Source: JALZAH01 sp051000755
GTDB taxonomy: Bacteria > Actinomycetota > Acidimicrobiia > Acidimicrobiales > Palsa-688
NCBI GenBank assembly: GCA_051000755.1
Contig: JBPCNZ010000063.1
Span: 1-44,834 of the forward strand
Direction of reading: 5' to 3'
DNA: 44,834 nucleotides
Translations under genes and position numbers: made by a program
Part shown: positions 23,180 to 30,969 of the stretch, piece by piece
Layout: each line of letters opens with the position of its first letter
Numbering within the stretch: position 1 is the stretch's first letter
The notes under the pieces: model-generated
Databases searched by the model: none
What the model was told of the DNA's origin: nothing
The model's input: only the letters and a program-made list of their open reading frames with translations

Positions 23180-24425
23180 CTAGCGCATCCATGCTGGGCC
23201 GGGTACCTGAGCGCCCCGCTGGGTGATGGCGAGTATCTCGGTCCTGGACGCGACCTCGGTGCTCGAATGGTGCCGCACGTAGGGTCGGCGGGTCTCCCCG
23301 GTCTGGCCGCAAACGAAGAGGGTCGAGCCGGCCTCGACGACCAGTTCCAGCACGACGAGATCGCTCATGGGGATCGGGAGGGTCTCGAACCGGGTGACCG
23401 GGTGCGGATCGACCCAGGAGCGGACCATCTGGTCGAGCTGTCGCTGGAGACTGTCGAGGACCTTGGGGTGGACGCCGACGTAGCTCCGGTCTTCGTCGTC
23501 CACGCCGATGAGCAGGGACCCGCCCTCACCGTTGGCGAAGGCGCAAACCGTCTTCATCATCTTCAGCCGGGACTCCTTCTCCTTGTCGGCCGGCATCTGG
23601 CGCTTGAACTCGACCCCGACCCGCTCCCAGTCGCCGACGAGAGCCTCCAGCCGGGTGGCCTGGTCGGCGACGAACTCGACACCGGACTCGCCCTGACGGG
23701 TGAAGGGAAAGGTGAGGAACCGTCGGTCGACCCACTCCGCACCTCTCCGTAGCAGTACCCACGCGCCGGAGGGGAGTCCTCCTTCCAGCTCGAAGCTGAC
23801 CGAGTGGGTCTCCAGTTACCATCCAGGCCCCCTTCTGCCCGGCGAGCGTCTGGGTAGGTCCAGGGGACACGCCAGCCAGCTCCACGACTAGCCCGGCGAG
23901 CCGGTCGCCCTCGATCTCCAGTTCCAGAGCGTTCTCGGCGACGATCATCCGGACCGAGTTGAACCTCCCGGTACGGTCCTGGTGCCGGTACATGGCGTCC
24001 TGAGTGAGCGTGCCGCTCGTCGGCTGGTCACCGCGCCGGAAGAAGCTGGAGGCGGCCGCATAGAAGTTGACGAAGGACGGGGCGTCGCCGTCCGAGATCA
24101 TGTGGCCGGGCGGATCGCTCACCTGCTCCGTCCCGAACACGCTCAGCTTCCACTCGTCCGCGGGCCAGGCCAGGGTCTGGAAGGAGTACATCTGAGCGCC
24201 ACTCTGCCTCCGCTCGTCGGACACCACCTGTATGTCCTTCGCTGTCCCGACCTCGACCCCGCACACCTCCACGGAGCCGGACCGCAGCATCTCGGCGACA
24301 CGCTCTCCCGGCCCGACGTAGCCGGCGAACAGAGCCAGCGGGTACTCCCAGCACCGGGTCTCCCATGCCGGCGGAGGCTCTCCGGTGGTTACCTCCAGCA
24401 GCTTCACCTTCCACGGCTGGTCCAT
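23180..24425 (-). pseudogene. AlbA_2/Schlafen-type domain protein split by a frameshift
   Basis: Two overlapping reading frames join into one protein of about 414 residues. The first frame runs from ATG 24425 to about 23815: an unrecognised domain of about 200 residues (WKVKLLEVTTGEPPPAWETR to AGQKGAWMV). The second frame continues from ETHSVSFELEGGLPSGAW into VGVEFKRQMPADKEKESRL and MMKTVCAFANGEGGSLLIGV, an AlbA_2 putative DNA/nucleotide-binding domain, ending at 23180. One extra base (or two lost) near 23811-23820 separates them. AlbA_2 proteins are frequent in defence islands. It could be decay, an assembly error, or rarely recoding; no slippery run is present. Confidence 0.75.
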
Positions 24426-24447
24426 CAGATCGTCCCGAGGGGACTGG

Positions 24448-24633
24448 CGGCTTCAGCCGTCAGGTGAATCGGGGCTCGGGGCGCAGCCCCGAAGTCGCTG
24501 TCAGCCCACCCTGGTAGTGTCATGTCGCGGCTCTCGGGTCGTCGGGGACGGACTGTCCCTTCGGGCACCCCTCGGGGACGGCCGAGAAGATTCTGCGGTT
24601 GGCGTCGATGAAGCTGTCGGCTTCAGCCGTCAG
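24448..24633. repeat. Pair of 16-bp hairpin-forming direct repeats with palindromes between
   Basis: CGGCTTCAGCCGTCAG occurs at 24448-24463 and 24618-24633. Each folds as CGGCT-TC-AGCCG. Between them lie a 7-bp hairpin CGGGGCT/AGCCCCG (24470-24491) and several short GC palindromes (GGGAC/GTCCC, CCCC-TC-GGGG around 24544-24578). Such ends resemble IS200/IS605-type subterminal hairpins, but no transposase or tnpB sequence is present. The region could be a small remnant or a structured leader. Confidence 0.45.
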
Positions 24634-24669
24634 AGATGTCACAGCGTTGCGTACTGTTGTGACGCGCAC
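24520..24669 (-). CDS. Very small hypothetical ORF
   Basis: GTG at 24669, directly after the stop of the ORF upstream and in the same frame, opens 49 codons (SFIDANRRIFSAVPEGCPKG). GC-rich third positions and the tight junction suggest translation with its neighbour. The second copy of the 16-bp repeat lies inside it. No family was recognised. It is also possible that this and 24670-24903 were one gene broken by the TGA. Confidence 0.3.
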   Translation of the reverse strand: MRVTTVRNAVTSLTAEADSFIDANRRIFSAVPEGCPKGQSVPDDPRAAT

Positions 24670-24903
24670 TCACGCGGTGTCAGCGCTCTCGATGCAATCG
24701 AGTACCTCCGTGCCTGACAGCAAGGTCGTTCTCCCAACTGGAGCCGCGATGTGAAAGCGTACGGCGAGGTGGTCGATCCCCCAGCGGACCGGGCGCCCCT
24801 GCCCGGCTGCGTGTCGGACCGCATCGGTCAGGCGGTGGGCGGGAGGAGCCATCGGGGGGCTGTGTCTCGGACAGGGAGATGGCTGAGGGGCCGGTAAGGG
24901 CAT
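24670..24903 (-). CDS. Small hypothetical protein near the right end
   Basis: 77-codon frame from ATG 24903 (GTG 24954 also possible), ending at 24670. The C-terminal half, AHRLTDAVRHAAGQGRPVRW and DHLAVRFHIAAPVGRTTLL, has strong GC bias at third positions and looks coding. No family was recognised. It is the first gene inside the right end and may begin a minus-strand unit reading towards the AlbA_2 gene. Confidence 0.4.
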   Translation of the reverse strand: MPLPAPQPSPCPRHSPPMAPPAHRLTDAVRHAAGQGRPVRWGIDHLAVRFHIAAPVGRTTLLSGTEVLDCIESADTA

Positions 24904-24934
24904 GGCGGCCGATCCCAAAACTCCCGACTGGGAC

Positions 24935-24948
24935 CGAGGCGCGCCTCG
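24935..24948. promoter_or_regulatory. 14-bp perfect palindrome near the right end
   Basis: CGAGGCGCGCCTCG, fully self-complementary, just upstream of the small minus-strand genes. The stretch 24949-25097 beyond it contains no gene and presumably holds their promoter and the element half of the right attachment site. Confidence 0.4.
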
Positions 24949-25097
24949 TGCCACCGGTTACCACGCCCTCGGCTGTCGTGGGGGAGCTATAAGGGTGCTC
25001 ATGATCCCGCCTCGCACCACCTGCACCGGCAGCGCCGGGAGCGTTCTCGGCCCGGTCGGCACTCTCGGGGGGTCAGCAAGGTGCGCTCGGAGGATCG

Positions 25098-25110
25098 CTG
25101 GACCTGCCGA
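25098..25110 (+). other. Right attachment site core (attR)
   Basis: CTGGACCTGCCGA, matching attL at 12 of 13 bases. To its right comM resumes (ATCGCCGTC, Ile-Ala-Val). To its left the element carries GTGCGC and GGAGG blocks resembling the comM side of attL but with different spacing, as expected for partial attP/attB similarity. Confidence 0.75.
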
Positions 25111-26387
25111 TCGCCGTCGCCATACTCGCCGCTGATGGTCAGGTCCCTTCGGGATGTCTCGACGGGATGGCCCTCCTCGGCGAATTGGGACTTGACGGCT
25201 CCGTTCGCCGGGTCCCTGGAGTGCTGGCCCTCGTCGATGTCCTGGCGCCCATGTCGGTCGTGGTTCCGGCGTCGGGCGCGAGTGAGGCCGCCCTCATCGG
25301 CCGCCACCGGATCTGTCCGGCCACGACCCTGCGGGGCGTGGTCGCCGCCCTGCGGGGAGACGAAGGATGGCCGCCGTGGCAACGTTCGGCGGCAAAGGGG
25401 GACGGCGAGCCTCAGCCCGACCTGGTCGACGTGCGGGGCCAGGCCGTGGGCCGCATGGCCGTCGAGGTGGCCGCCGCTGGGTCCCACCACCTGCTCCTGG
25501 TGGGACCGCCCGGCGCCGGCAAGACCATGCTGGCCCGGAGGTTGCCGGGTCTGCTTCCTCCCCTGGAGACGGGGCCGGCGCTGGAGGTGACCAGGATCCA
25601 CTCGGCCGCCGGAGTCCCGCTTCCCCCCGAGGTACTGATCCGCCGCCCACCGTTCCGGGCCCCTCACCACAGCTCGTCCACGGTGTCGCTGATCGGTGGG
25701 GGCACCTCGCTGATGCGCCCCGGGGAGGTGTCGTGCGCCACCCACGGGGTCCTATTCCTCGACGAGCTCGGTGAGTTCTCGTCCGATGTGCTCGACACCC
25801 TGCGCCAGCCTTTGGAGGAGGGCCGGGTCCTGGTGTGCCGGGCCCGTGCCGCAGTGAGCTTCCCGGCCCGCTTCTTGATGGTGGCAGCCATGAACCCCTG
25901 CCCCTGCGGCGAGGGCATCGGTCTCAGCAATTGCCGGTGCAGCGACGTGGCTCGGGCCCGCTACGCGGCCCGGGTGTCGGGGCCGCTGCTCGACCGTTTC
26001 GACCTTCGGGTCACGGTCGACCGTCCCGACGTCAGCGCCCTGCTGGGCCTGGCCGACGCCGGAGGCGCGGAGGAAACGTCGGCCACCGTCGCTCGACGGG
26101 TGGCCAGGGCCAGGTCGATAAGCCGAGAGCGTGGAGTGGATTCCAACGCCTCCATCCCGTCCCAGCGCCTGGACGACCTGGCTCCGCTGGATCGGGCCGG
26201 CCGAGACCTGCTCGAGACCAAACTGCGCGAAGGGCGCCTGTCGGCCAGGGGCCTGCACCGGGTCAGGCGGGTGGCCCGGACCATCGCCGACCTGGAAGGA
26301 CGGCTCGGCCCCATCGGCGTCGACGACGTCCACGCCGCTCTGGCCCTGCGGGCCGATCCGCTGGCCTTCGAGGCGGTGCCGGCGTGA
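25098..26387 (+). pseudogene. comM: comM 3' fragment (AAA+ helicase domain)
   Basis: 429 codons of ComM from LDLPIAVAILAADGQVPSG to the stop, with GPPGAGKTMLARRLPGLLPP (Walker A), VLFLDELGEF (Walker B), AMNPCPCGE and SGPLLDRFDLRV (arginine-finger region). It has no start of its own until an internal ATG at 25167. Joined to 7807-8043 at the shared core it gives a 508-residue ComM, the usual family length, in one frame and with the normal five-residue spacing before DLPIA. So both halves are intact and only separated by the element. The stop overlaps the dprA start. Confidence 0.93.
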
Positions 26388-27589
26388 GCACGACGACACC
26401 CCCCGCCGCTCCCGCGCCAGCCGGGCCCTGCGCCCTCGCCCTGTCGGCCCTGCCGGGTATGGGACCAGCGCGCCTGCACAGCCTGATCGCCGAGTTCGGC
26501 CCCGGCCCGGCCTGGGAGAGGGTCCTCGCCGGCAGGGAGGTCCGGCCCATGCCGTCCCGGGGGACGGCGTCGATCCCGCGACCCTGGGCGTCCGCGGCCC
26601 GATCCTTTGACGTGGCGTCAGCCTGGGACGCCAGCCAGCGTCGGAGGATCCAGGTGACCTGGCCCGGTGACGAGCGGTGGCCGCCGGTGTTCATCGATGA
26701 CCCCCACCCGCCGGGGGTGCTCTTCTGGCGGGGAGACCTGGGTGCCCTCCGTCAGCCCGCCGTCGCCGTGGTCGGGACCCGCCGGGCTTCGCCTGAGGGC
26801 CGCTCGGTGGCCTTCGAGCTCGGTTTCGACCTGGCCCGGGCGGGCGTGCCCGTCGTGTCCGGGCTGGCGCTGGGCATCGACGGTGCAGCCCACGCCGGAG
26901 CTCTCCAGGCCTGGGAGAGCAGCGAGGTCGCCACGGCCGCGGTCGCCCCCACCATCGGGGTGGCGGCCACCGGCGTCGATGTCATCTACCCCCGGCGCCA
27001 CGCCGACCTCTGGAAGCGGGTCAGCAATTCCGGGGTCGTGGTGTCGGAGACACCGCCGGGGGGTGCGCCGTCATCGTGGCGCTTTCCCGCCCGCAACCGG
27101 ATCATCGTCGCCCTTTCCCGCATGGTGGTTGTCGTCGAGTCCCACCTCTCGGGTGGGTCGTTGATCACCGTGGAGACGGCCCTGGCCCGGGGGGTGGACG
27201 TGCGGGCGGTGCCCGGACCGGTCCGGGCACCGACGTCCGCCGGGCCCAATCAGCTGCTCTGCGACGGTGCGGCACCGGTTCGCCATGCCGGTGACGTGCT
27301 CGACGGCCTGGGGATGCTCGACATCTGGCCCCCGCCCCCGGCCCGCCGCTCATCGTCCGGCGGCGAGCATCATCCCCTCGATGCCGACGCCGAAGCTGTG
27401 TGCCGGGCGGTGGCTTGGCATCCGACCTCCTGTGGCCGGATCGTCGAGCGGACCGGTCTGGCTCTGGGCGTCGTGTGCCGGCATCTCGACCAGCTCGAGG
27501 CCCTGGGGAGAATCATCCGGGAGGGCGACCAGTGGAGCCAGAGCACCGAGGGCGGTGGCCGAGCTCCTCGACCTCGGATGCCATCATGA
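26384..27589 (+). CDS. dprA: DNA processing protein DprA
   Basis: Loads RecA on incoming single-stranded DNA during natural transformation. GTG 26384 overlaps the comM stop (GTGA). The 401-residue protein has an N-terminal helix-hairpin region (LSALPGMGPARLHSLI), the extended Rossmann domain with AVVGTRRASPEGRSVAFELG, VVSGLALGIDGAAHAGAL, FPARNRIIVALSRMVVVVES and VPGPV, and a C-terminal winged helix (AVCRAVAWHPTSCGRIVERT). Many homologues have GSR instead of GTR. Its expression may be altered by the break in comM, because the upstream operon promoter is now 17 kb away. Confidence 0.95.
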   Translation: MSTTTPPAAPAPAGPCALALSALPGMGPARLHSLIAEFGPGPAWERVLAGREVRPMPSRGTASIPRPWASAARSFDVASAWDASQRRRIQVTWPGDERWPPVFIDDPHPPGVLFWRGDLGALRQPAVAVVGTRRASPEGRSVAFELGFDLARAGVPVVSGLALGIDGAAHAGALQAWESSEVATAAVAPTIGVAATGVDVIYPRRHADLWKRVSNSGVVVSETPPGGAPSSWRFPARNRIIVALSRMVVVVESHLSGGSLITVETALARGVDVRAVPGPVRAPTSAGPNQLLCDGAAPVRHAGDVLDGLGMLDIWPPPPARRSSSGGEHHPLDADAEAVCRAVAWHPTSCGRIVERTGLALGVVCRHLDQLEALGRIIREGDQWSQSTEGGGRAPRPRMPS

Positions 27590-27786
27590 ACAGGGCTTAC
27601 GCCCACCGAAAGGTCCGGGTGGGACCGTGGGAGCCCGGGAGCCGTCCCCGCCTGTGGGTGCGATACCATGCACGCCGTCCCCAACCCCGGGGATCCGAGC
27701 AACCTCTGGCACACCCACGGTCGTCGCCCCCAGGGCGATGCGCGAGTCAGAGGTGGGCGAACAACCGATGGGAAAGTGAGGAACAC
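27590..27786 (+). promoter_or_regulatory. rpsB upstream region
   Basis: No gene is seen in this 197-bp gap. TACCAT at 27664-27669 is a TAnnnT -10 candidate and would give an approximately 110-nt rpsB leader. The leader contains a CGTCGCCC/GGGCGATG stem (27722-27741). Long structured leaders of rpsB are known sites of S2 feedback in some bacteria; here that is inference. GTGAGGA precedes the GTG start. Confidence 0.4.
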
Positions 27787-28785
27787 GTGGCCGTCGTCAC
27801 GATGCGACAACTGCTTGAGGCCGGGGTGCACTTCGGTCATCAGACCCGGCGCTGGAATCCGAAGATGAAGCGATTCATCTTCGGTGAGCGCAACGGGATC
27901 TACATCATCGACCTCAACCAGACCTTGGAGCGGATCGATACCGCCTACTCCTATGTTCGCGACCTGGTCGCTGAGGGCGGTGCGGTTCTCTTCGTCGGAA
28001 CCAAGAAGCAGACGCAAGACCCCGTCGCCCGTTACGCCACCGAATGCGGCATGCCGTACATCAACGAGCGGTGGTTGGGCGGCATGCTCACCAACTTCAA
28101 CACCATCTCCGGACGGGTGAAGAAGATGCAGGAGTACGAGCGCATGCGGTCAGCCGGCGACTTCGAGGCCATGCCCAAGAAGGAAGCGCTGATCCTCAGC
28201 CGCGAGCTCGACAAGCTGCAGCGCAACCTCGGAGGCATCCGGGGCATGTCCAAGCCGCCCGAGGCCGTGTTCGTGATCGATACCAAGAAGGAGCACATCG
28301 CGGTCACCGAGGCCAACAAGCTCGGTCTGCCGATCGTTGCCGTCGTCGACACCAACTGCGACCCTGACCTCATCCAGTACGTCATCCCGGGCAACGACGA
28401 CGCCATCCGAGCCGGGACCCTGATGTGCCGGGTGATCGCCGACGCCGTCGAGGAGGGCCGGTTTATCGCCGCCCGACGCGGCGTGGTGAGCGCCGGCGTA
28501 GTAGCCGAGCCGCCGCCCTTCGATCCCGAAGAGGAGCAGCGTCGCGCCGAGCAGCAGCGTGAAGCCCGTCGCCAGGCTGCCCTCCAGGCGGCCGAGCGCG
28601 AAGCACGGCTCGCCGCTTCCCGTCAGCAGGCCGACGAGGTGCCCGAGGCCACCGCCGAAAGCGCCGCTCCGGCCCCTCCGACCGCCACGGTCCCCCCGGC
28701 GACCGATGCCGCGGCCCCAGCGGCGACGGCACCGGAGGCCGACACCCCCCGTGCCGGTCAGCCGGCACCCAGCACTCAGGAGTAG
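27787..28785 (+). CDS. rpsB: 30S ribosomal protein S2
   Basis: Small-subunit protein. GTG 27787 gives MAVVTMRQLLEAGVHFGHQT, the S2 N-terminus. RWNPKMKRFIFGERNGIYII, ERWLGGMLTNF and PIVAVVDTNCDPD are conserved. 332 residues is about 70 more than usual; the extra part (from about 255) is a Gln/Arg/Ala helix followed by an Ala/Pro/Thr/Glu-rich tail. The longer open frame upstream is not conserved. It is followed by tsf 8 bp downstream. Confidence 0.97.
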   Translation: MAVVTMRQLLEAGVHFGHQTRRWNPKMKRFIFGERNGIYIIDLNQTLERIDTAYSYVRDLVAEGGAVLFVGTKKQTQDPVARYATECGMPYINERWLGGMLTNFNTISGRVKKMQEYERMRSAGDFEAMPKKEALILSRELDKLQRNLGGIRGMSKPPEAVFVIDTKKEHIAVTEANKLGLPIVAVVDTNCDPDLIQYVIPGNDDAIRAGTLMCRVIADAVEEGRFIAARRGVVSAGVVAEPPPFDPEEEQRRAEQQREARRQAALQAAEREARLAASRQQADEVPEATAESAAPAPPTATVPPATDAAAPAATAPEADTPRAGQPAPSTQE

Positions 28786-28793
28786 AGGAGACC

Positions 28794-29606
28794 ATGGCAG
28801 ACATTTCGGCCAAGGACGTCAAGGCACTACGGGACGCCACCGGCGCCGGCATGATGGACGCCAAGCGGGCCCTGGTGGAGACCGGGGGAGACCCCGAGAA
28901 GGCCGCGGCATGGTTGCGCGAGCGTGGCCTTGGGAAGGCCGCCGAGCGCTCAGGGCGGGACAATGCCGAGGGTGCGGTGGCGGTCGCCATCACCCCCGAC
29001 GGTTCGGCGGGTGCGATCGTCGAGCTCAAGTCCGAGACCGACTTCGGAGCGAAGTCGCCGCAGTTCGTCACCCTGGTCAATGAGCTGGCCGCGTCCATCG
29101 CGGCTGAGGGCGAGCAGACCGGCCTGGCCAATCACGCCGATGCCGTCGACGACCTCAAGGTGACCATCAAGGAGAACATTGACATCGGGGCGGTTACCCG
29201 TTTCGAGGCCCCGGCCGGTCACGTCCTCAACTCCTACCTGCACGTCCAAAACGGACGGGGGGTCAACGCCATCCTCGTCGAGCTGGACGGAGGTACCGCC
29301 GAGCAGGCGCACGACATAGCCGTCCACATCGCCTTCGGTCGTCCCGCTCATCTCCGACGGGAAGACGTCCCCGCCGATGCGGTGGAGGCCGAGCGGGCAA
29401 CGCTCGAAGCCGAGACCCGCAACGAGGGCAAGCCGGAGGCGGCCCTGCCCAAGATCATCGAGGGCAAGTTGACCGGTTGGTTCAAACGTGTTCCTGGCGG
29501 TGTCCTCCTGGAGCAGCCGTACGCCAAGGACGACAAGATCAATGTGGCCGCCAGGCTGGGAGACGTCTCGGTCGTCCGTTTCGCTCAGGCCCTGATCGGG
29601 GGCTGA
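28794..29606 (+). CDS. tsf: Elongation factor Ts
   Basis: Nucleotide-exchange factor for EF-Tu. The 270-residue protein starts MADISAKDVKALRDATGAGM with the conserved MDAKRAL. The TDF motif is ETDFGAKSPQF, followed by HVAF-type VHIAFGRP and the C-terminal LLEQPYAKDDKINVA. AGGAG precedes the ATG. It forms the standard rpsB-tsf pair and is followed by pyrH. Confidence 0.97.
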   Translation: MADISAKDVKALRDATGAGMMDAKRALVETGGDPEKAAAWLRERGLGKAAERSGRDNAEGAVAVAITPDGSAGAIVELKSETDFGAKSPQFVTLVNELAASIAAEGEQTGLANHADAVDDLKVTIKENIDIGAVTRFEAPAGHVLNSYLHVQNGRGVNAILVELDGGTAEQAHDIAVHIAFGRPAHLRREDVPADAVEAERATLEAETRNEGKPEAALPKIIEGKLTGWFKRVPGGVLLEQPYAKDDKINVAARLGDVSVVRFAQALIGG

Positions 29607-29629
29607 TACCGGCCTCCCGGGCGGCCCAC

Positions 29630-29635
29630 TACAGT
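29630..29635 (+). promoter_or_regulatory. Candidate leaderless promoter of pyrH
   Basis: TACAGT, a good TAnnnT -10, ends 9 nt before the pyrH GTG, so a transcript starting here would have a 5' leader of only a few bases. No clear Shine-Dalgarno precedes the GTG. Confidence 0.35.
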
Positions 29636-29644
29636 GACACGGTC

Positions 29645-30367
29645 GTGAGCAAGCCGCCATGGAAGAGGGTCGTGCTGAAGCTCTCGGGTGAGGCGTTTGC
29701 CAGTGACGCCGCCGACGAGGCCATCGACGGGGCCATCGTCGAGCGGATCGCCGCCGAGATAGCCGAGGGCCGGGCCAGCACCAACACCCAGATCGCCGTC
29801 GTCGTCGGTGGCGGGAACATCTGGCGCGGTGCCACCGGCTCGGCCAGCGGCATGGACCGGGCCAACGCCGACTACATGGGAATGTTGGCCACGGTGATCA
29901 ACGCCCTGGCGTTGCGCGATGCGCTGGAACGTCATGGTCAACCCACCCGGGTGCAAACGGCGATCGGGATGTCACAGATCGCCGAGCCCTACATCCGGCT
30001 GCGGGCCATTCGCCACCTCGAGAAGGACCGGGTCGTGATCTTCGCGGCCGGTACCGGAAACCCGTTCTTCACGACCGACACGGCGGGTTCGTTGCGCGCC
30101 GTGGAGATCGAAGCCGACGTGTTGCTGAAGGGCACCCACGACACCGATGGCATCTACGACGCCGATCCCCGCCTCAACCCGGGCGCCAGGAGACTCGAGG
30201 ACGTCACCTTCGATGAGTACCTGGCCCAGGACCTCCGGGCCATGGATCTCACCGCCATCACCCTGTGCCGGGAGAACTCGCTACCGGTGTTGTATTTCTC
30301 CATCATGACCCCCGGAATGCTGGGTCGCGCACTCCGAGGTGAGCGGATCGGTACGCTGATCCATTAA
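29645..30367 (+). CDS. pyrH: UMP kinase
   Basis: Bacterial amino-acid-kinase-fold enzyme that makes UDP from UMP. GTG 29645 gives MSKPPWKRVVLKLSGEAF, the family start. The motifs VVGGGNIWRG, DYMGMLATVINALAL, the TGNPFFTTDTA nucleotide loop and KGTHDTDGIYDADP are intact. 240 residues is standard. Its TAA overlaps the frr ATG by one base, so pyrH and frr are coupled. Confidence 0.97.
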   Translation: MSKPPWKRVVLKLSGEAFASDAADEAIDGAIVERIAAEIAEGRASTNTQIAVVVGGGNIWRGATGSASGMDRANADYMGMLATVINALALRDALERHGQPTRVQTAIGMSQIAEPYIRLRAIRHLEKDRVVIFAAGTGNPFFTTDTAGSLRAVEIEADVLLKGTHDTDGIYDADPRLNPGARRLEDVTFDEYLAQDLRAMDLTAITLCRENSLPVLYFSIMTPGMLGRALRGERIGTLIH

Positions 30368-30936
30368 TGGAGGACGACTACACCGAAGCAGTGCTCTCTG
30401 ACTGTGGAGAGAAGATGGCCCGAGCCGTCGCCCACACCCAGGAGGAGTTCGCCGCGCTGCGCACCGGGCGGGCGGTTCCCGCCCTGGTGGAGAAGCTGCG
30501 CGTCGACTACTACGGCGCGGAGGTCCCGTTGCAGCAACTGGCTGGCATCCAGGTCCCCGAAGCCAAGACGCTCGTGATCGTCCCCTATGACAAGGGCTCG
30601 CTGCCCGCCATCGAAAAGGCCGTGCAGAGCTCGAACCTCGGGGTCAACCCCAACAATGACGGCTCCATCATTCGGTTGTCTTTTCCACCCCTCACCGAGG
30701 AGCGCCGCAAGGCCATGGTGAAGGTGGCCCATGCCAAAGCAGAAGACGGTCGGGTGGCCGTCAGAAGCCTGCGGCGCGGGGCCCGAAAGGACCTGGAAGC
30801 CTTTGAGAAGGATGGCGACATCTCCTCCGATGATCTCGAACGAGCAGAGAAGGACCTTGAGAAGCTCACCAAGGAATACGTCGAGGCGATTGACCGCCTG
30901 CTCCACCACAAAGAGCAGGAGTTGCTCGCGGTCTGA
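30367..30936 (+). CDS. frr: Ribosome recycling factor
   Basis: Splits post-termination ribosomes together with EF-G. The 189 residues include the three-helix-bundle elements FAALRTGRAVPALVEKLRVD and YYGAEVPLQQLAGI, then IIRLSFPPLTEERRK and VRSLRRGARKDL. The N-terminus MEDDYTEAVLSDCGEKM is a few residues longer than in many homologues. ATG overlaps the pyrH stop (TAATG). Confidence 0.97.
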   Translation: MEDDYTEAVLSDCGEKMARAVAHTQEEFAALRTGRAVPALVEKLRVDYYGAEVPLQQLAGIQVPEAKTLVIVPYDKGSLPAIEKAVQSSNLGVNPNNDGSIIRLSFPPLTEERRKAMVKVAHAKAEDGRVAVRSLRRGARKDLEAFEKDGDISSDDLERAEKDLEKLTKEYVEAIDRLLHHKEQELLAV

Positions 30937-30969
30937 GCTACATCCCGTGCGATCCAGGAGGTTTCTCCG

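Larger units (their letters stand above)
8044..25110. mobile_element. 17-kb integrative element inserted in comM by a large serine recombinase
   Basis: The boundaries are two 13-bp cores, 8044-8056 and 25098-25110, differing at one base. They lie at the same comM codons (Leu-Asp-Leu-Pro). Everything between is unrelated to the conserved backbone order. A large serine recombinase lies about 360 bp from the left end. Cargo: WhiB, HU, broken rusA, LGFP protein, exonuclease, toxin-antitoxin, type I restriction-modification with an Abi_C gene, and an AlbA_2 protein. No structural phage, conjugation or replication genes were seen, so it is a defence-type island that integrates site-specifically and may move with a helper. 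Confidence 0.9.

Noticed and set aside
24448..24633. Intact IS200/IS605 or tnpB element
   Set aside because: Only the end-like hairpins are seen; no transposase or TnpB motif in any frame.
8044..25110. Complete prophage or ICE
   Set aside because: No terminase, capsid, tail, lysis, relaxase, coupling protein or replication gene is present; only integrase and cargo.
25167..26387. comM 3' part as an independent gene starting at the internal ATG
   Set aside because: It lacks the N-terminal domain, and the upstream codons back to the att core are clearly ComM; it is one half of a split gene.
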